In this document: piece by piece, positions 12,594 to 23,246 of the stretch
Layout: each line of letters opens with the position of its first letter
Position numbering within the stretch: position 1 is the stretch's first letter
Source: Apium graveolens
Lineage: Eukaryota > Streptophyta > Magnoliopsida > Apiales > Apiaceae
Length of the DNA stretch: 64,000 nt
Assembly (NCBI RefSeq): GCF_009905375.1
Contig: NC_133647.1
Location: forward strand, 78,606,231-78,670,230
Direction of reading: 5' to 3'
Notes under the pieces: model-generated
The model's database searches: none
What the model was told of the DNA's origin: nothing
What the model saw: only the letters and a program-made list of their open reading frames with translations
Translations under genes and position numbers: made by a program

Positions 12594-12950
12594 ACCCTAA
12601 ATAGTGCTCAATTGAATTATACTACTACTGAAAATGAACTCTTAGCTATTGTCTACGGTTTTGAGAAGTTTTGATCTTATTTGCTTGGGATGAAGGTGAA
12701 AGTTTTCACTGATCACGCTGTAATTCAATATCTCATCTCGAAGAAGGACTTGAAGCCTAGACATATTCGGTGGGTTCTTTTAATTAAAGAATTTGAGTTG
12801 GAGATCAAGGACAGAAAGGGTACTGAGAATCAAGTCGCTGATCATCTCTCTCATTTAGAAGATCTAAGTGTAACTTCACAGGATAGGACATTGATAAATA
12901 AGTCTTTTCCCGATGAGCAGTTAGTTGGGGTACAAGAGGAAGAACTGTGA
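12594..12950 (+). pseudogene. Athila-type RNase H
   Basis: Same frame as RT, separated by a TAG at 12591-12593 and with a further TGA at about 12672. Recognisable pieces are 'LNYTTTENELLAIVYGFEKF', '[20 protein letters not shown]' and '[15 protein letters not shown]', the usual end of RNase H before integrase. It removes the RNA strand during cDNA synthesis. Confidence 0.8.
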
Positions 12951-14212
12951 TTTGCAGACATTGTGAACTACCTTGTGAGTAATATCATGCCTCCAGACTT
13001 GTCTTCTGCTCAAAGGAAGAAGTTTCTTCATGAGGTGAAGTGGTACATATGGGATAAGCCATTCTTGCTTTGGCAAGGAGATGTATTCTGTATAGGAAAA
13101 TGGGGGGGGGGGGATCTTGCGAGATTTCCATTCGATTGAGTATGGAGGTCACTATGGTGGAGAAAAGACAGTCGCTCGTATCCTTCAAGCGGGATTCTTC
13201 TGGCCTACATTGTTTAAGGATGCGCATCAATTTGTTTAAAGTGTGATCAATGCCAGCATGTGGGTAATATGTCCAAGAGGGATGAGATGCCTCTTAATGT
13301 GCTTCTTGAGATTGAAGTCTTTGATGTTTGGGGAATTAACTTCATGGGGCCATTTGTCTCATCTTGCAATAATCAGTATATCTTGTTGGCGGTTGTTATG
13401 TCTCGAAATGGGTGGAAGTCAAGGCTTTGCCGACAAATGATGCGAAGGTAGTGCTGAATTTTCTTCATAAGCAGATATTCAGAAGGTTTGGGACTCCAAG
13501 AGTCATTATCAGTGACGAGGGATCTCATTTCTGCAATCGCAAGTTCACTGCTATAATGCAGAGATATAATGTGAATCATCGCATTGCTACAGCCTACCAC
13601 CTTTAGACTAATGGTCAAGCTGAGGTTTCTAATAGAGAGATCAAGCGAATTCTAGAGAAAGTTATGTGTCCATCAAGGAAGGATTGGTCTTTGAAGCTTG
13701 ATGAAGCTATTTGGGCGTATAGAATAGCATATAAGACTTCGCTAGGCATGCCGTTTCAATTGGTTTATGGTAAGGGGTGTCATTTTCCTGTGGAGCTCGA
13801 GCATAAAGCGTATTGGGCTTTGAAGAAGTTGAACCTTGATATTGATGCATCTGGCAAGAAAATGATGCTTCAATTAAATAAACTCGATGAGTTTCGGCTT
13901 CAAGCGTATGAAAATAACAAAATGTATAAGGAGAAAGTCAAAAGGTGGCACAATAGGGGTCTAGTGCTCAAATCATTTATGTCGGGGCAACAAGTTCTTT
14001 CATTCAACCCTCGTCTCCATCTTTTTCCTAGAAAGCTGAAGTCGAGGTGGTCAGAGCTGTTTATTATCAAAACTGTGTTTCCATATGGAGCGGTGGAGAT
14101 TTTTGAAAATGATTCAGGCCAATCGTTCAAGGTGAATGGACAGAGGTTGAAGCATTACTTTGGAGATACGGCAAACCGTGAGGTGGTTAGTGTCATTTTA
14201 TTGTCAACTTGA
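12951..14212 (+). pseudogene. Athila-type integrase
   Basis: It begins after a TGA at about 12948. The N-terminal H2C2 region is shifted in frame at a 12-base G run (13102-13113) and shows 'SIEYGGHYGGEKTVARILQ' and 'GFFWPTLFKDAH'. The core follows in another frame: Asp in 'VFDVWGINFMGP', Asp in 'VIISDEGSHF' and Glu in 'NGQAEVSNREIKR' after a TAG at 13606. The C-terminal part is open from 13664 to 14212 ('AYRIAYKTSLGMPFQLVYGK', 'LKSRWSELFIIKTVFPYGAV'). At least four breaks make it inactive. Confidence 0.9.
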
Positions 14213-14850
14213 TCTCGAGATCCTACATCAAGCTAGCGACATAAACCAAGCGCTTCTTGGGAGGCAACCCAAGTTTGTTGTACATTAGTAGATAGAGGAA
14301 GAAGGAAACAAGGAGAAAAACATAAAAAAAATCAGAAAAAGAAAAAAATTCAAGTTCAACTACAGAAGCACGGCGCGCCCGCGCTGCGAAGTGGGGCGGC
14401 TATGCTGAAAAGTCAGTAACTATGCATGCCCGCGCTGGTATGCGGGGTGGCCGCGCTGGTTTTCCAAAAACACGGCGCACCCGTGCTGCCGGGCGGGGCG
14501 GCCGCGCTGAGTTTCTGTAGTCGAAAAAAAAGGCAGCAGAAGTAACAGAAAATTGGGAGTGTATTACAATATCAATTCAAACCCGAATTTTACTCTCCCA
14601 CATTCTATATTTCCCTCTCCAAATCAATTTCAACCAACCCCATTACTCCCATTATTCCCATAATTAATTTCCACTTCTTTTTTATAACTAATTCTCTCCC
14701 AAATTCCTATATATAAACAAACTTCTCCATCACTTCTCAAATTCTCAAACACAAATCTCTCTTATACACACATCTCTTATTCTCTCTTATTCACTTTCTG
14801 TGGCACCCAAGAGACAATGAACCCAAGTTAGCAGCAGCACTACCGATTCT
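14213..14850 (+). other. Athila-like spacer between pol and the extra ORF
   Basis: Non-coding. It carries 'cgcttcttgggaggcaaccc' near 14250, a sequence typical of Athila-type elements just after pol, then the GC-rich motif block and an AT-rich pyrimidine-rich stretch with 'tatataaaca' (about 14709) that could be a promoter or leader for the downstream ORF. Confidence 0.6.
14369..14516 (+). repeat. GC-rich motif block, also present in both LTRs
   Basis: Repeated steps of 'cggcgcgcccgcgctg', 'gcatgcccgcgctgg', 'ggggtggccgcgctgg' and 'gggcggccgcgctgag' alternate between C-rich and G-rich halves that can pair. Related blocks lie in the LTRs at about 7722-7817 and 18256-18343. The surrounding sequence is AT-rich. 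Confidence 0.75.
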
Positions 14851-14854
14851 TCGA

Positions 14855-16796
14855 GTGTGCGTGGTATGAGGCCAAGGTTTTCAACTCTAGAGGCTAAGGC
14901 GGAGTATGCGAGGCTGCTTTCGAAGCCCATAGCCAAGGAGCGAGGTTTTTTGCCATTGGGGAAGGATGGTAAGTTGCTGGAGATGATTGTGGAGATGGGA
15001 TGAATTGCTTTTTGTGAGGCATCCGCTGCGGTACCTATGAGTGTGGTTCGCGAGTTCTACGCGAATGCAAAGGCGGAGAAGAACGGTTTCACTGTGGTGA
15101 GGGGGTTGACTGTAGACTATAGTGCTGAGGCGATTCAGAGGGTAATTGAGCAGCCTGAGAGGAGGCCAGGGCAGGAGAATAGGAATGAGAAGACGGGGGA
15201 TAATTTTAACTTGGATTTGATCGTTGCTACCCTATCTGTGGATGAGACTCACTGGAAGTTCAAGAAGGGAACGAACGAGTATGCCACTTTCCCTGCCTCA
15301 TGTATGAACAGGTTTGCACGTGCATTGAATTCTTTTATTTGTGCCAACATCATGCCATCTTCTCACGTGCATGATGTTAGTGTGGAGCGTGCATGTTTAT
15401 TGTGGGGGATTCTTCAAGGAGACTATGTGAATCTCGGGATGGTGATTTATCAGGGTATTCTGAGGTTCTTGTGAGGGAGTACTACAAGTTCTATACCCTA
15501 TGCGTCCATTGTGACGAAGTTGTGTGTGGCGGTTGGCATTCATTGGCCCGTACACGAGCAGCTGCAGCTTCCTAGTGCCCCGATTGACAGTTCGATGATG
15601 TTGAGTATACAGGAATGGTACGGCGGGAAGCCCGATCCTAAGGGGCTTGGTTATTCTTATGACTAGGGGTGTGCATTCGGTTCGGTTAACCGATAAACGA
15701 ATCGAATAACTGAAATAATTTCGGTTCGGTTAACCAAATTTTATAATTCGGTTCGATTTTCGGTAGAGAAAGTTTTAAAATTCGGTGTTTCGTCATTTCG
15801 GTTTTTAACCGCGGTTAACCGAAAAACCGAAAATATAACCGAAGAGTTTATAAAAATAAAATGTTATTAATAATAATAACAAGCCATTATACAGATATAT
15901 GCACACAGTAGTCACTGCACACTCTCCTCAAATGACTCTCAATCTAAAATCTAACTCTTGCCTCTCACATTATAAAAGCAAACGCAGATTCCATCCAACC
16001 ATTTATGTACGGGTTTGTCTTCTATAATCAAAAACTATATCATTCTTGTACAGTTTCAGGACATGTAATTGCAGCCTTTTTTGTTTTACAATAAACAATA
16101 GGAACTTGGTCTCCAGCACTACACACAAATCATTCTAATTAGTTACTATGGATGTTTATCTCCCCTGTTGGAGATTGATTAATACTGGTCCACCATTACT
16201 TCTGCCAACTCAAATTTTTAGAATACTTTTATGCAATTTTAGTATTTTTTATTAAAGTTCAATTTTTCATTTCGGTTTTCAGTAATAACTGAAATATTAA
16301 TTTCGGTTCGGTTACAAACCGAATATATTTCGGTTCGATTTTCGGTAGAATTTTTTTCTAATATTCGGTTTCGGTTAACCGATAAAAATTCGGTTCGGTT
16401 TTAACCGAATGCACAACCCTACTTATGACCATCTTCCAGGTGGAAGGCCAGGTCCTCAGGTATATGCTGGTGGCATGACTCAGGCGAGTAGAGCAGCTTG
16501 GAGAGCTGAGTTGGGTGAGGCAGGTCCTTCGCAGTAGCAGCAGTCGCAGCAGCAGGAAGCACAAGGCAGTGCTGGTATGAGTTCAGCGCAGTATAGGCGC
16601 TTGGTGAGGAGGATGGATGCGATGCATGACATTCATAGTCGGTTTGTACAGGACCTTACCTAGGCGTTAGGGATTGCATTCAGAGCCACAGGAGTTGATA
16701 TCCAGTGACCAGTATTTGGTGAGGATGTTGTGTACCCGCCTCCAAACACTCCTGACACACCACCCCATGAGGGTGATGACCCTGATTCTGAGTAGG
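14855..16796 (+). pseudogene. Athila additional 3' ORF (env-position, plant transposon-protein type), split by a MITE
   Basis: One frame can be followed from about 14860 to 15663 with stops at about 15001 and 15472, then across the MITE from 16430 to about 16796. It includes 'VPMSVVREFYANAKAEKNGF', 'VERACLLWGILQGDYVNLG', 'VTKLCVAVGIHWPVHE' and, after the MITE, 'HLPGGRPGPQVYAGGM' and a Gln-rich tail. Athila and related elements carry such an ORF at the env position. The reading 'VREFYAN...' resembles the plant transposon-protein domain found in many uncharacterised plant proteins. The function is unknown and I see no clear membrane segment. Confidence 0.7.
15664..16421. mobile_element. hAT-type MITE with 8-bp target duplication
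   Basis: 758 bp. The ends are inverted: TAGGGGTGTGCATTCGG at the left and its near-complement CCGAATGCACAACCCTA at the right (one mismatch), continuing into a longer imperfect inverted repeat built of 'ttcggttcggtta' steps. It is flanked by CTTATGAC on both sides (15656-15663 and 16422-16429). TA(G)GGGTGTGCA ends and 8-bp duplications are typical of plant hAT non-autonomous elements. There is no transposase. It sits in the Athila extra ORF, so it is younger than that element. Confidence 0.93.
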
Positions 16797-18007
16797 TATG
16801 TCAGATTCCTTATTATTACCTTCATTGAGGATAGTGAATGTTTTAAGTTTGGGGGTAGTAGTTAAGGAATATATGATTGTGTGTGTCTCATATAGTTTGC
16901 ATATTCATGATAGTTTAGTTCATATAGTTGCATATTTATCATGTATTTTTTTTTATTTTATTATGTTTTTATTTTGTATTAGTATGTTGCATATAGTTTC
17001 ATATATTTGCATTATACCATGATCCCTTAGATGATTTTTTTGACTGATTTGTGATATTGATGCTAGTGTAGTGATGTCGTATTTAGTGATGTTAAGTCTT
17101 ATCGAGTTGATTTACATTCTAAAAGAAATAAAAAATTCACTAGGTCTTATAGGTTGCTTAAGTGCTAGATCACGATCATGGTTCAATTGTTTGTCGAGGT
17201 TTAATCACATGTTTATATTTAGAATTTAGGATATTCTCTTAATGATAAAATAACATAAATATTTAAGAATTGGAGAAAAACATTGGATTTCATTGCTAGT
17301 TGTTGTGGCTAGGTGTCAAATGGCTAGTAGTCGGCTCATTTTATATGAGTAGTCTAGGGTTGAACGAGATGGAGCGAAACACACTCATTTAGAAATTTGT
17401 GAAAATAGAAAAAAGAAAAGGAAAAAAATGTGTTTATGCATAATTGATCACGAGTGGGCTCTTTAATACTCGAGTTATTAAGTTCTTAGGGGACTTTGTG
17501 CCTAGTGACCTAAGGCTTTTATAGTCTGGGATCCACTAACCTAACGCTCGCTATATGGGTATTATTATATAAGTCTTTTATGGACCTCACTCATTGCACG
17601 GTTAAATACACATATTTGTGTTATTTATGTGTTAGCAATAAAAGTATGAGTCCGTGTATAACTCCGATAAAAGAATTGAAGTGTTATAATTCATTTTGAG
17701 TTTAGCTTTTTATTGTATTTATAACCTTGTGATTGCCTTGATGAATAGTGAGTCATGATTATTGATCTAGTTGTGATGGTATATCTGTAAGCATTTGCAC
17801 ACACGCACGTTTCTGGCTTGTAAGTTGATTTGCGGGATTCGATTGATCTTGTACGAATAACTGCATTTGTTGAAATGTTGCTTGTCGGTTGGTTTAGTTA
17901 ATCTGAGGGGATCATTGCTTTCCTATTAGTTGTATTCATGCATTTTTATTTCTTGTTCTTTGCATCTGTTTATGCTTGAGGACAAGCATCGGTTCAAGTT
18001 TGGGGTG
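16797..18007 (+). other. Athila-like 3' untranslated region and polypurine tract
   Basis: Non-coding and AT-rich. The segment 'gaggacaagcatcggttcaa' followed by AAGTTTGGGGTG (17996-18007) immediately before the 3' LTR is the usual Athila polypurine tract context. Confidence 0.8.
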
Positions 18008-19468
18008 TGTTAAATGGCATTTATATCCCACATAGAATGCTCTATAAAGGCTTGAATTGATGATTTGTACTCGAGTTGTTTATGTTTTTGATGTATTTTG
18101 TAGTGTTTTTACATTTCAGGTATATAACAGGGATCCAGGTGATTTTGCATTACTTTGATGCTAAAATGGTGTTAGGAATGTGTCAAGAAGATTGCTCATG
18201 CAAAGGCCATCTCAAATCAGCAGAATAGGAACGCAATTTCAGTTTTTCCAGAAGGTCAGCGCGCCCGCGCTGTAGTAGCGCGCAGCCGCGCTGAAGTTCA
18301 GAAGGACAGCGCGCCCGCGCTGATGAAGCGCACGGCCGTACCGTGTCGGGATAATAAAATCCTGATTCTACTACAATTCTGTTTTCTGGACTCCTGGATT
18401 AATTGGACTGCTATATATTGATGACTTATGATCGTTTTTCGTAAGAAGATGTACCAGAGCTTAAGGAGAAGGCGTAAGAAGACCGTAGGGCACAATTCAA
18501 CCAAGGCGAAGAGGATCTAGTTTATTCTTGTGATTCTTTATTTTAAGATGTAATCTTAGATGCTAGTTTCCTTATTTATTGAACCTGTACTCTTGTTACG
18601 TACTTGGTTTATTATTTATTCAGTATAAAGACTGCATTTGTTATACCATGCTTTCATCAGAACCCACGTTGATGATGAGTCCGATTATGGGCTAATCGTT
18701 ATCGTGGGGTTCTAGCGGATTTATTTATGGATTTCTTTAGTTAATTTGTTTCGATACCTTAGTGGATGGTGATTGTATGATATCCTAGTATTGGTTGTGC
18801 TTATTCGTCTTATGAGCGTTGTGAACTTATAAGATAGCTTGTTAATCTCTAATGAAGCGAAAGTGAATTTAGAGGTTTTAAAACTTGCCATGCTAGCATA
18901 GGTTCATGTATTTGATATGCATGATTCGTAGGTAATTTTAACCATCTTACTTGCCCTATGTAATCATGATAGATAACTTGTGCGTTAAACCGTTATGTTG
19001 TCAAATACTATAGACATATAGGGTCTCAATATAATTGGTGTCTTTTCAGCTTCTATCTCTTTTGTGGATGTCTGGTAGTAGGGTATGCGTACAACGAAAG
19101 TTGGGGTTTACTAGTTTTATGTTATCTGATTAGTGTCATAACCATTGAATGCTAAGGTTAAGAATAAAAAGGCTATTGAATGAAGTAGTAATGAAGTTAG
19201 AATCCCATGTTTGTGTCATATAGTTAATCACTCCTTTTAATTTCTTAGTTAATGTTCTTTAGTATAATCTCTTAGTTAATCATAGTTATAACCAATCACA
19301 ATTTGTTAATCGTCTTAGCATTGAATAATAACCCTAACATTATTGCATAAGTGCATTGATTAAAATTAACCTAAAAGAGTCTATGTGGGAACGAACTAGA
19401 AATAATTCTATATTTCTTATGAACGTGTATACTTGTGTGTATTATTGGTGCGTGTTAACGTCCTAACA
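18008..19468 (+). repeat. 3' LTR of the Athila-like element
   Basis: 1461 bp, paired with 7488-8923. Differences include single substitutions and small indels such as a few bases near 19225. It is followed by the target duplicate CACTC (19469-19473). The GC-rich block lies at about 18256-18343. Confidence 0.95.
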
Positions 19469-19473
19469 CACTC

Positions 19474-19553
19474 CAACATCCTTTCTACTCATGTTGTTAG
19501 TTTGTTTTGATCTTTAAATTCTTAGTATGTCAAGAGCTTTCTCTGATACCAAT
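19474..19553 (-). promoter_or_regulatory. Copia B leader: gag start codon and primer-binding site
   Basis: On the minus strand TGGTATCAGAG (19551-19541), the usual tRNA-Met-type primer site, lies two bases from the LTR end. A gag ATG follows at 19492-19490, and the reading frame goes on across the Athila insertion into the gag block ending at 7487 (read leftwards). Confidence 0.85.
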
Positions 19554-20561
19554 TGTTATTCCCTAACAATCTAACAACAGAATTACAGAAGGGGGTTGAA
19601 TGGAATTCTGGTTTCTTTTGGAAATTTAAAAACTCTTTTAAATATATATAATTGTGAATGAATATGCAATAGTGCAGATTAAAAAAATACAAGTATTCAA
19701 ACATAAAGTAAATAAACAAGAATGTTTAAAAACTTTCTGGTGGATTAATCTTTCCACCAGAGATATATATAAAGATTAGAGAACTCTGTGATGCAAGAAT
19801 GCACACATCTGCTTACAATTGTTCTACAAAGATGAACATAGAGAATTCCTAACAGATGTAGCTTTTTCTATTTCTCAGTTCAAATTACTTCATTAACTAC
19901 TTCTTACTCTTGGTTTATATACTACCAAGTTACATATGAATAAGACAAACAGCAAAAATAAGAATCTAATTTTATTCACATGTTACTTCATTTCTCTATC
20001 TAACATCTTTGAATATCTTCAGTTCAGCATGGAAATGGAAATGCTTCTTTGTTCTCTAAAACCTGCAAACATGCTTCCATATTCCTTTTGTATACAATTA
20101 AGCCATGTGATTGTCAAGTCACTTTCAACTGCTATTTGAATTTGTTATCCGTCGAGACTCCAGTATTATCCATCGATACTTAATTTGAGTTATCCGTTGA
20201 GTCCTTAATGGATTATCCGTTGAAAGTGTCTTGAGTCATCCCTCGGGATTTGCAGTTTATCCGTTGAAAGCGTTTGTTTAAAAATTAATACTCTTTCCTT
20301 TATGCAAAAGTACAAGGCATCTTATATTTACAATTAGCCAACCTATTTTGCATATCTTGCTAGTAGTCAACATGCCTTAGAATTTTCAACAACATCTAAA
20401 CCTCTAAGTAATTACTGAATACAAAACTGTGCTACAAAACTTATTGAAATATAAGCTACTCTATCAACGGATGAACAAGTGTGGTTATTCGTTGATAGTT
20501 ACAAAAATACTTAATTAAATCTACTAAGGTGTTTTGGTGAACTATCATCAAGCCTACAACA
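19554..20561 (-). repeat. 5' LTR of copia element B
   Basis: 1008 bp. On the minus strand it begins TGTTGTAGGC (20561) and ends GGAATAACA (19554). The end 'cccccttctgtaattctgtt' region matches the LTR end of element D (about 36907-36946). Inside (20147-20280) there are several degenerate repeats of 'ttatccgttgag'. No partner LTR is seen in the window. Confidence 0.8.
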
Positions 20562-21138
20562 TATTCCTAATAAATTTTGATATAAAAGATTGAGATATTA
20601 TCAATTCAATGATAGACATTTCAATTTTAATATTCAAAGTTGTGATTTATTAATTTTAATGGACTTTAAATAATTAAAATTTAAAGAGGTTCATTAAAAT
20701 TAAAAAGAAATTAGAAGCATAATTTTATTTTATCAGAAGTATAATATTATCAAATTAATAATAATTGTATACTTGTGAATAAATTGTGAATTATCAATTT
20801 TAATGGATTTTAAATAAATTCATATCTAAAAGAATTCATAAAATTGATATACCAGCGGCACATTAATTATTTTGGATTTATTAGTCTATTTCATTTATGA
20901 AAAAGGATTAATAATATTTTAAACAAAATAGATTTTGTGGAACATATGAAAATATACTAAGTCCAAATAAAAACCTTGTGGTCGCAACTTAGAATTAACT
21001 TTGATTCTAAGTGGCGACTCGAAGGCAGTTGATACTCAGGACTTAAGTTTTTTTGTTTTTTTGTTGTGTTCCCCTCCAATAGCAAGTTAGAATTAATTTG
21101 TTTTAAGATCAAAATTTTAATCTCATTTTTTATTTAAA
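20562..21138. other. AT-rich unassigned interval
   Basis: No gene seen. It contains two related stretches (about 20654-20701 and 20797-20850) beginning 'aattttaatgga' that are partly self-complementary, and the hairpin at 20981-21018. It lies between the copia B LTR and the open frame of element D. 'tggcgactc' near 21012 resembles the start of some gypsy primer sites, but no LTR could be delimited. Confidence 0.4.
20981..21018. repeat. Inverted repeat, 15-bp arms with one mismatch
   Basis: GTCGCAACTTAGAAT (20981-20995) and ATTCTAAGTGGCGAC (21004-21018) pair across an 8-base loop with a single mismatch. The left arm is the same motif that recurs at 3563-3945. Confidence 0.85.
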
Positions 21139-21402
21139 ATGGTGAATAATATTAAGATACTAAAAATAAATTATGTTTCGGTTATAGAACGTTATCCAGT
21201 AAAAATGGGTGAGTTTGAAAAATGGATTTATTTTCTAAAAAAGCACTCGATTGTGCACTATGCTTTGATTACTAATGTCAAGTTAAATGTTAAGCTCCTC
21301 ACATACATGCACACTACTGCTAAAGACACGTCAGATGACGATAATCCATGTTTCTCTTTCTTGGTTGGAGATGAAAAAGTAAGAATCACTGAGGTTGATT
21401 TC

Positions 21403-21901
21403 TGTTATGGATAAAAAAAACTAGGGTATATTAATTTCTAGGGTTCGGGAGCTCAAGGCCTTTAATGGCTTCTCTCATATTTCATAGCTTAACTCTGCCT
21501 TTACGAGATGCCTACGTATCTCTGTGAATTAGAGAATTAAGCCAAAAAACATAGTTCTGATTGATGGGGTGAGTCCTTTTATATATATGTTATGAGTCCT
21601 TGAATTAGACTAGAGTTAGGATACTTGTTGAACAAGTTCTCAGTCCTAGGATAGACTTTGAATCCTAGAATAAAGGAATCAGACTCCTAGTTGGTGTTAG
21701 TGCCCTTGAGGCTATCTTTTATAGAATTATATCATTGTTAGGACTCATTTAATGAGCTGGTAATCCTCCCTATTTATTAATTATGAAATTAATAAATAAT
21801 CAGGGCTTAGGCCTCATTAATTGGGCTTCGTTATTGGACCGTATCAGGTCTAATTAATTTGACATTAATTATATTTCTAGGCTAATTTTAAGCCCATATC
21901 A
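21403..21901 (-). repeat. 3' LTR of element A
   Basis: 499 bp, starting TGTTATGG and ending CATATCA in plus-strand reading (TGATATGG...CCATAACA on the element strand). It pairs with 31553-32051. Confidence 0.95.
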
Positions 21902-21918
21902 TTTGCCCCCCAACTTTT
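21902..21918 (-). promoter_or_regulatory. Polypurine tract of element A
   Basis: The minus strand reads AAAAGTTGGGGGGCAAA immediately before the 3' LTR. This purine run primes plus-strand DNA synthesis. Confidence 0.85.
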
Positions 21919-22310
21919 GTGAAACCTTGCGGAGGTTTTGCAGAAGTTTAAGTTTTTACCTTTCTTGGTTATCGTTTTTACCATAAAGTGTGGAGTGACC
22001 TACACATTTACAACGATTTTCCCTTTGGGATCCATCCCTACCCTAACTTTCTGGGATTTTTTAGGTACCTTCTAGTATTTTTAATGATTTTTCCTTAATA
22101 TTTAGGAATATTCTGATACTCACAGGTATTTTCCCTTAATTCTTTCAAGAATATTTTTTGAAAATTATTTTTTAATTTTCCTGATTTTTTTGGGATTTTT
22201 TGCCTAATTTTCCCTATTTTTTGGGAATTTTTAGCAATTTTCCTGATTTTTGGCCCATTTATTTTGATTAATTAAATAATTAGAAAATGAGCTCACATGG
22301 TGCCATGCAT

Positions 22311-23070
22311 CCTAGGCGTGGGTCACCCCCACATAGGAGACCTATTACCAACAACGCCCAGCAAAATTGTCTCATAGGCGTTCTTGGTTCCCTCCCTGCT
22401 TCCTAGGCGTGGGTCACCCCTGCCTAGGAGACAACTTGCCTACCACGCCTAGGAATTTTGTCTCCTGGGCATGGTTGTGTATCTTCCTTCTATAATTTCT
22501 AGGCGTGGCTTACCCCCGCTTAGGAAGCAATCATTGCACCACGACTAGGAACTATGTCTTCTAGGCGTGGTTGACTTTCATGCCTCAGTACATTCTAGCT
22601 GTGGGTTACCCCCGCCTAGGAGACAATTATTGTACCACGCCTAGGAATTATGTCTCTTAGGTATGGTTGAATTTCATGCCTCAATACTTCCTAGGCGTGG
22701 GTTACCCCCGCCTAGGAGACAATTATTGTACCACGCCTAGGAATTATGTCTTCTAGGCGTGGTTGGCTTTCATGCCTCAATACTTCCTAGGCGTGGGTTA
22801 ACCCCGCCTATGAGATGACTATTGTAACACGCCTAGTAATTATGTCTCCTAGGCGTGGTTGGCTTTCATTCCTTATTAAATCCTAGGCATGGGTAACCCC
22901 CGCCTAGAAGACATGGTTTTAACCACGCCTAGGAATGATGCCCCCTAGACGTGGTTTGACCTTTGACTCTATGCTTCAATATATCCTAGGCGTGGGTAAC
23001 CACCGCCTAGGAGACATGGTTTTAACCACACCTAGGAATGATGTCTCCTAGACGTGGTTTGGCCTTCAAT
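22311..23070. repeat. Tandem array of eight 96-bp units rich in inverted repeats
   Basis: The unit anchor 'cctaggcgtgggt' (with variants) starts at 22311, 22402, 22498, 22594, 22690, 22786, 22882 and 22985, giving steps of 91, 96, 96, 96, 96, 96 and 103. Within each unit 'cctaggcgtggg' pairs with 'ccccgcctagg' nearby and 'ccacgcctagg' pairs with 'cctaggcgtgg', so each unit can form two hairpins. The array lies between the 3' LTR and the antisense gene of element A; fragment A' starts to the right of this region and lacks it. Confidence 0.95.
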
Positions 23071-23238
23071 ATTTCTTTTTTGTGATTTTTTCTCAAAATT
23101 CAAGTTTTTTGGCAAAGAACATTCTAGATCCTTCCCGAATTTAGAAGGGTACCTTAATATTCAATTTTTATAGGCTTCCCGCCCTTCTTAGGCCCATTTT
23201 CTTTGGACCAACAATCGATTGAGTTACCTCTACTCGGC

Positions 23239-23246
23239 TATAAAAA
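23239..23246 (+). promoter_or_regulatory. TATA box of the antisense gene in element A
   Basis: TATAAAAA on the plus strand, about 228 bp before the ATG at 23467 and followed by a pyrimidine-rich leader. The region is just outside the part preserved in A'. Promoter activity is inferred. Confidence 0.6.

Larger units (their letters stand above)
7488..19468 (+). mobile_element. Complete Athila-like Ty3/gypsy retrotransposon
   Basis: Two LTRs (7488-8923 and 18008-19468) begin TGTTAA and end TAACA, and are flanked by a perfect 5-bp target duplication CACTC (7483-7487 and 19469-19473). Between them lie a primer site, gag, protease, reverse transcriptase, RNase H, integrase, an additional 3' ORF and a polypurine tract, in that order. 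It sits inside the gag gene of copia B, after the first few codons. All coding parts are broken by stops, frameshifts and at least one deletion, so it is dead. A hAT-type MITE interrupts the extra ORF. Confidence 0.95.
4084..20561 (-). mobile_element. Ty1/copia element B, minus strand, 3' part missing
   Basis: Reading leftwards from 20561 the order is 5' LTR (20561-19554), a tRNA-Met-type primer site (19551-19541), gag start (19492), then, after an inserted Athila element, gag, zinc knuckle, spacer, protease/GAG-pre-integrase and integrase core. Homology stops near 4084 inside integrase, so reverse transcriptase, RNase H and the 3' LTR are absent. The 7488-19468 insertion is flanked by CACTC on both sides and is not part of B. 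The gag type (UBN2-like, with a second coiled-coil section and Met/Pro-rich spacer) matches element E. Confidence 0.85.

Noticed and set aside
20981..21030. Primer-binding site (tggcgactc) of a further gypsy element
   Set aside because: No LTR end of the form ...CA directly before it and no gag after it; kept only as a remark.
22311..23070. CRISPR-like array of regular repeats
   Set aside because: Repeats are directly adjacent 96-bp units with no unique spacers, and the setting is a plant retrotransposon.
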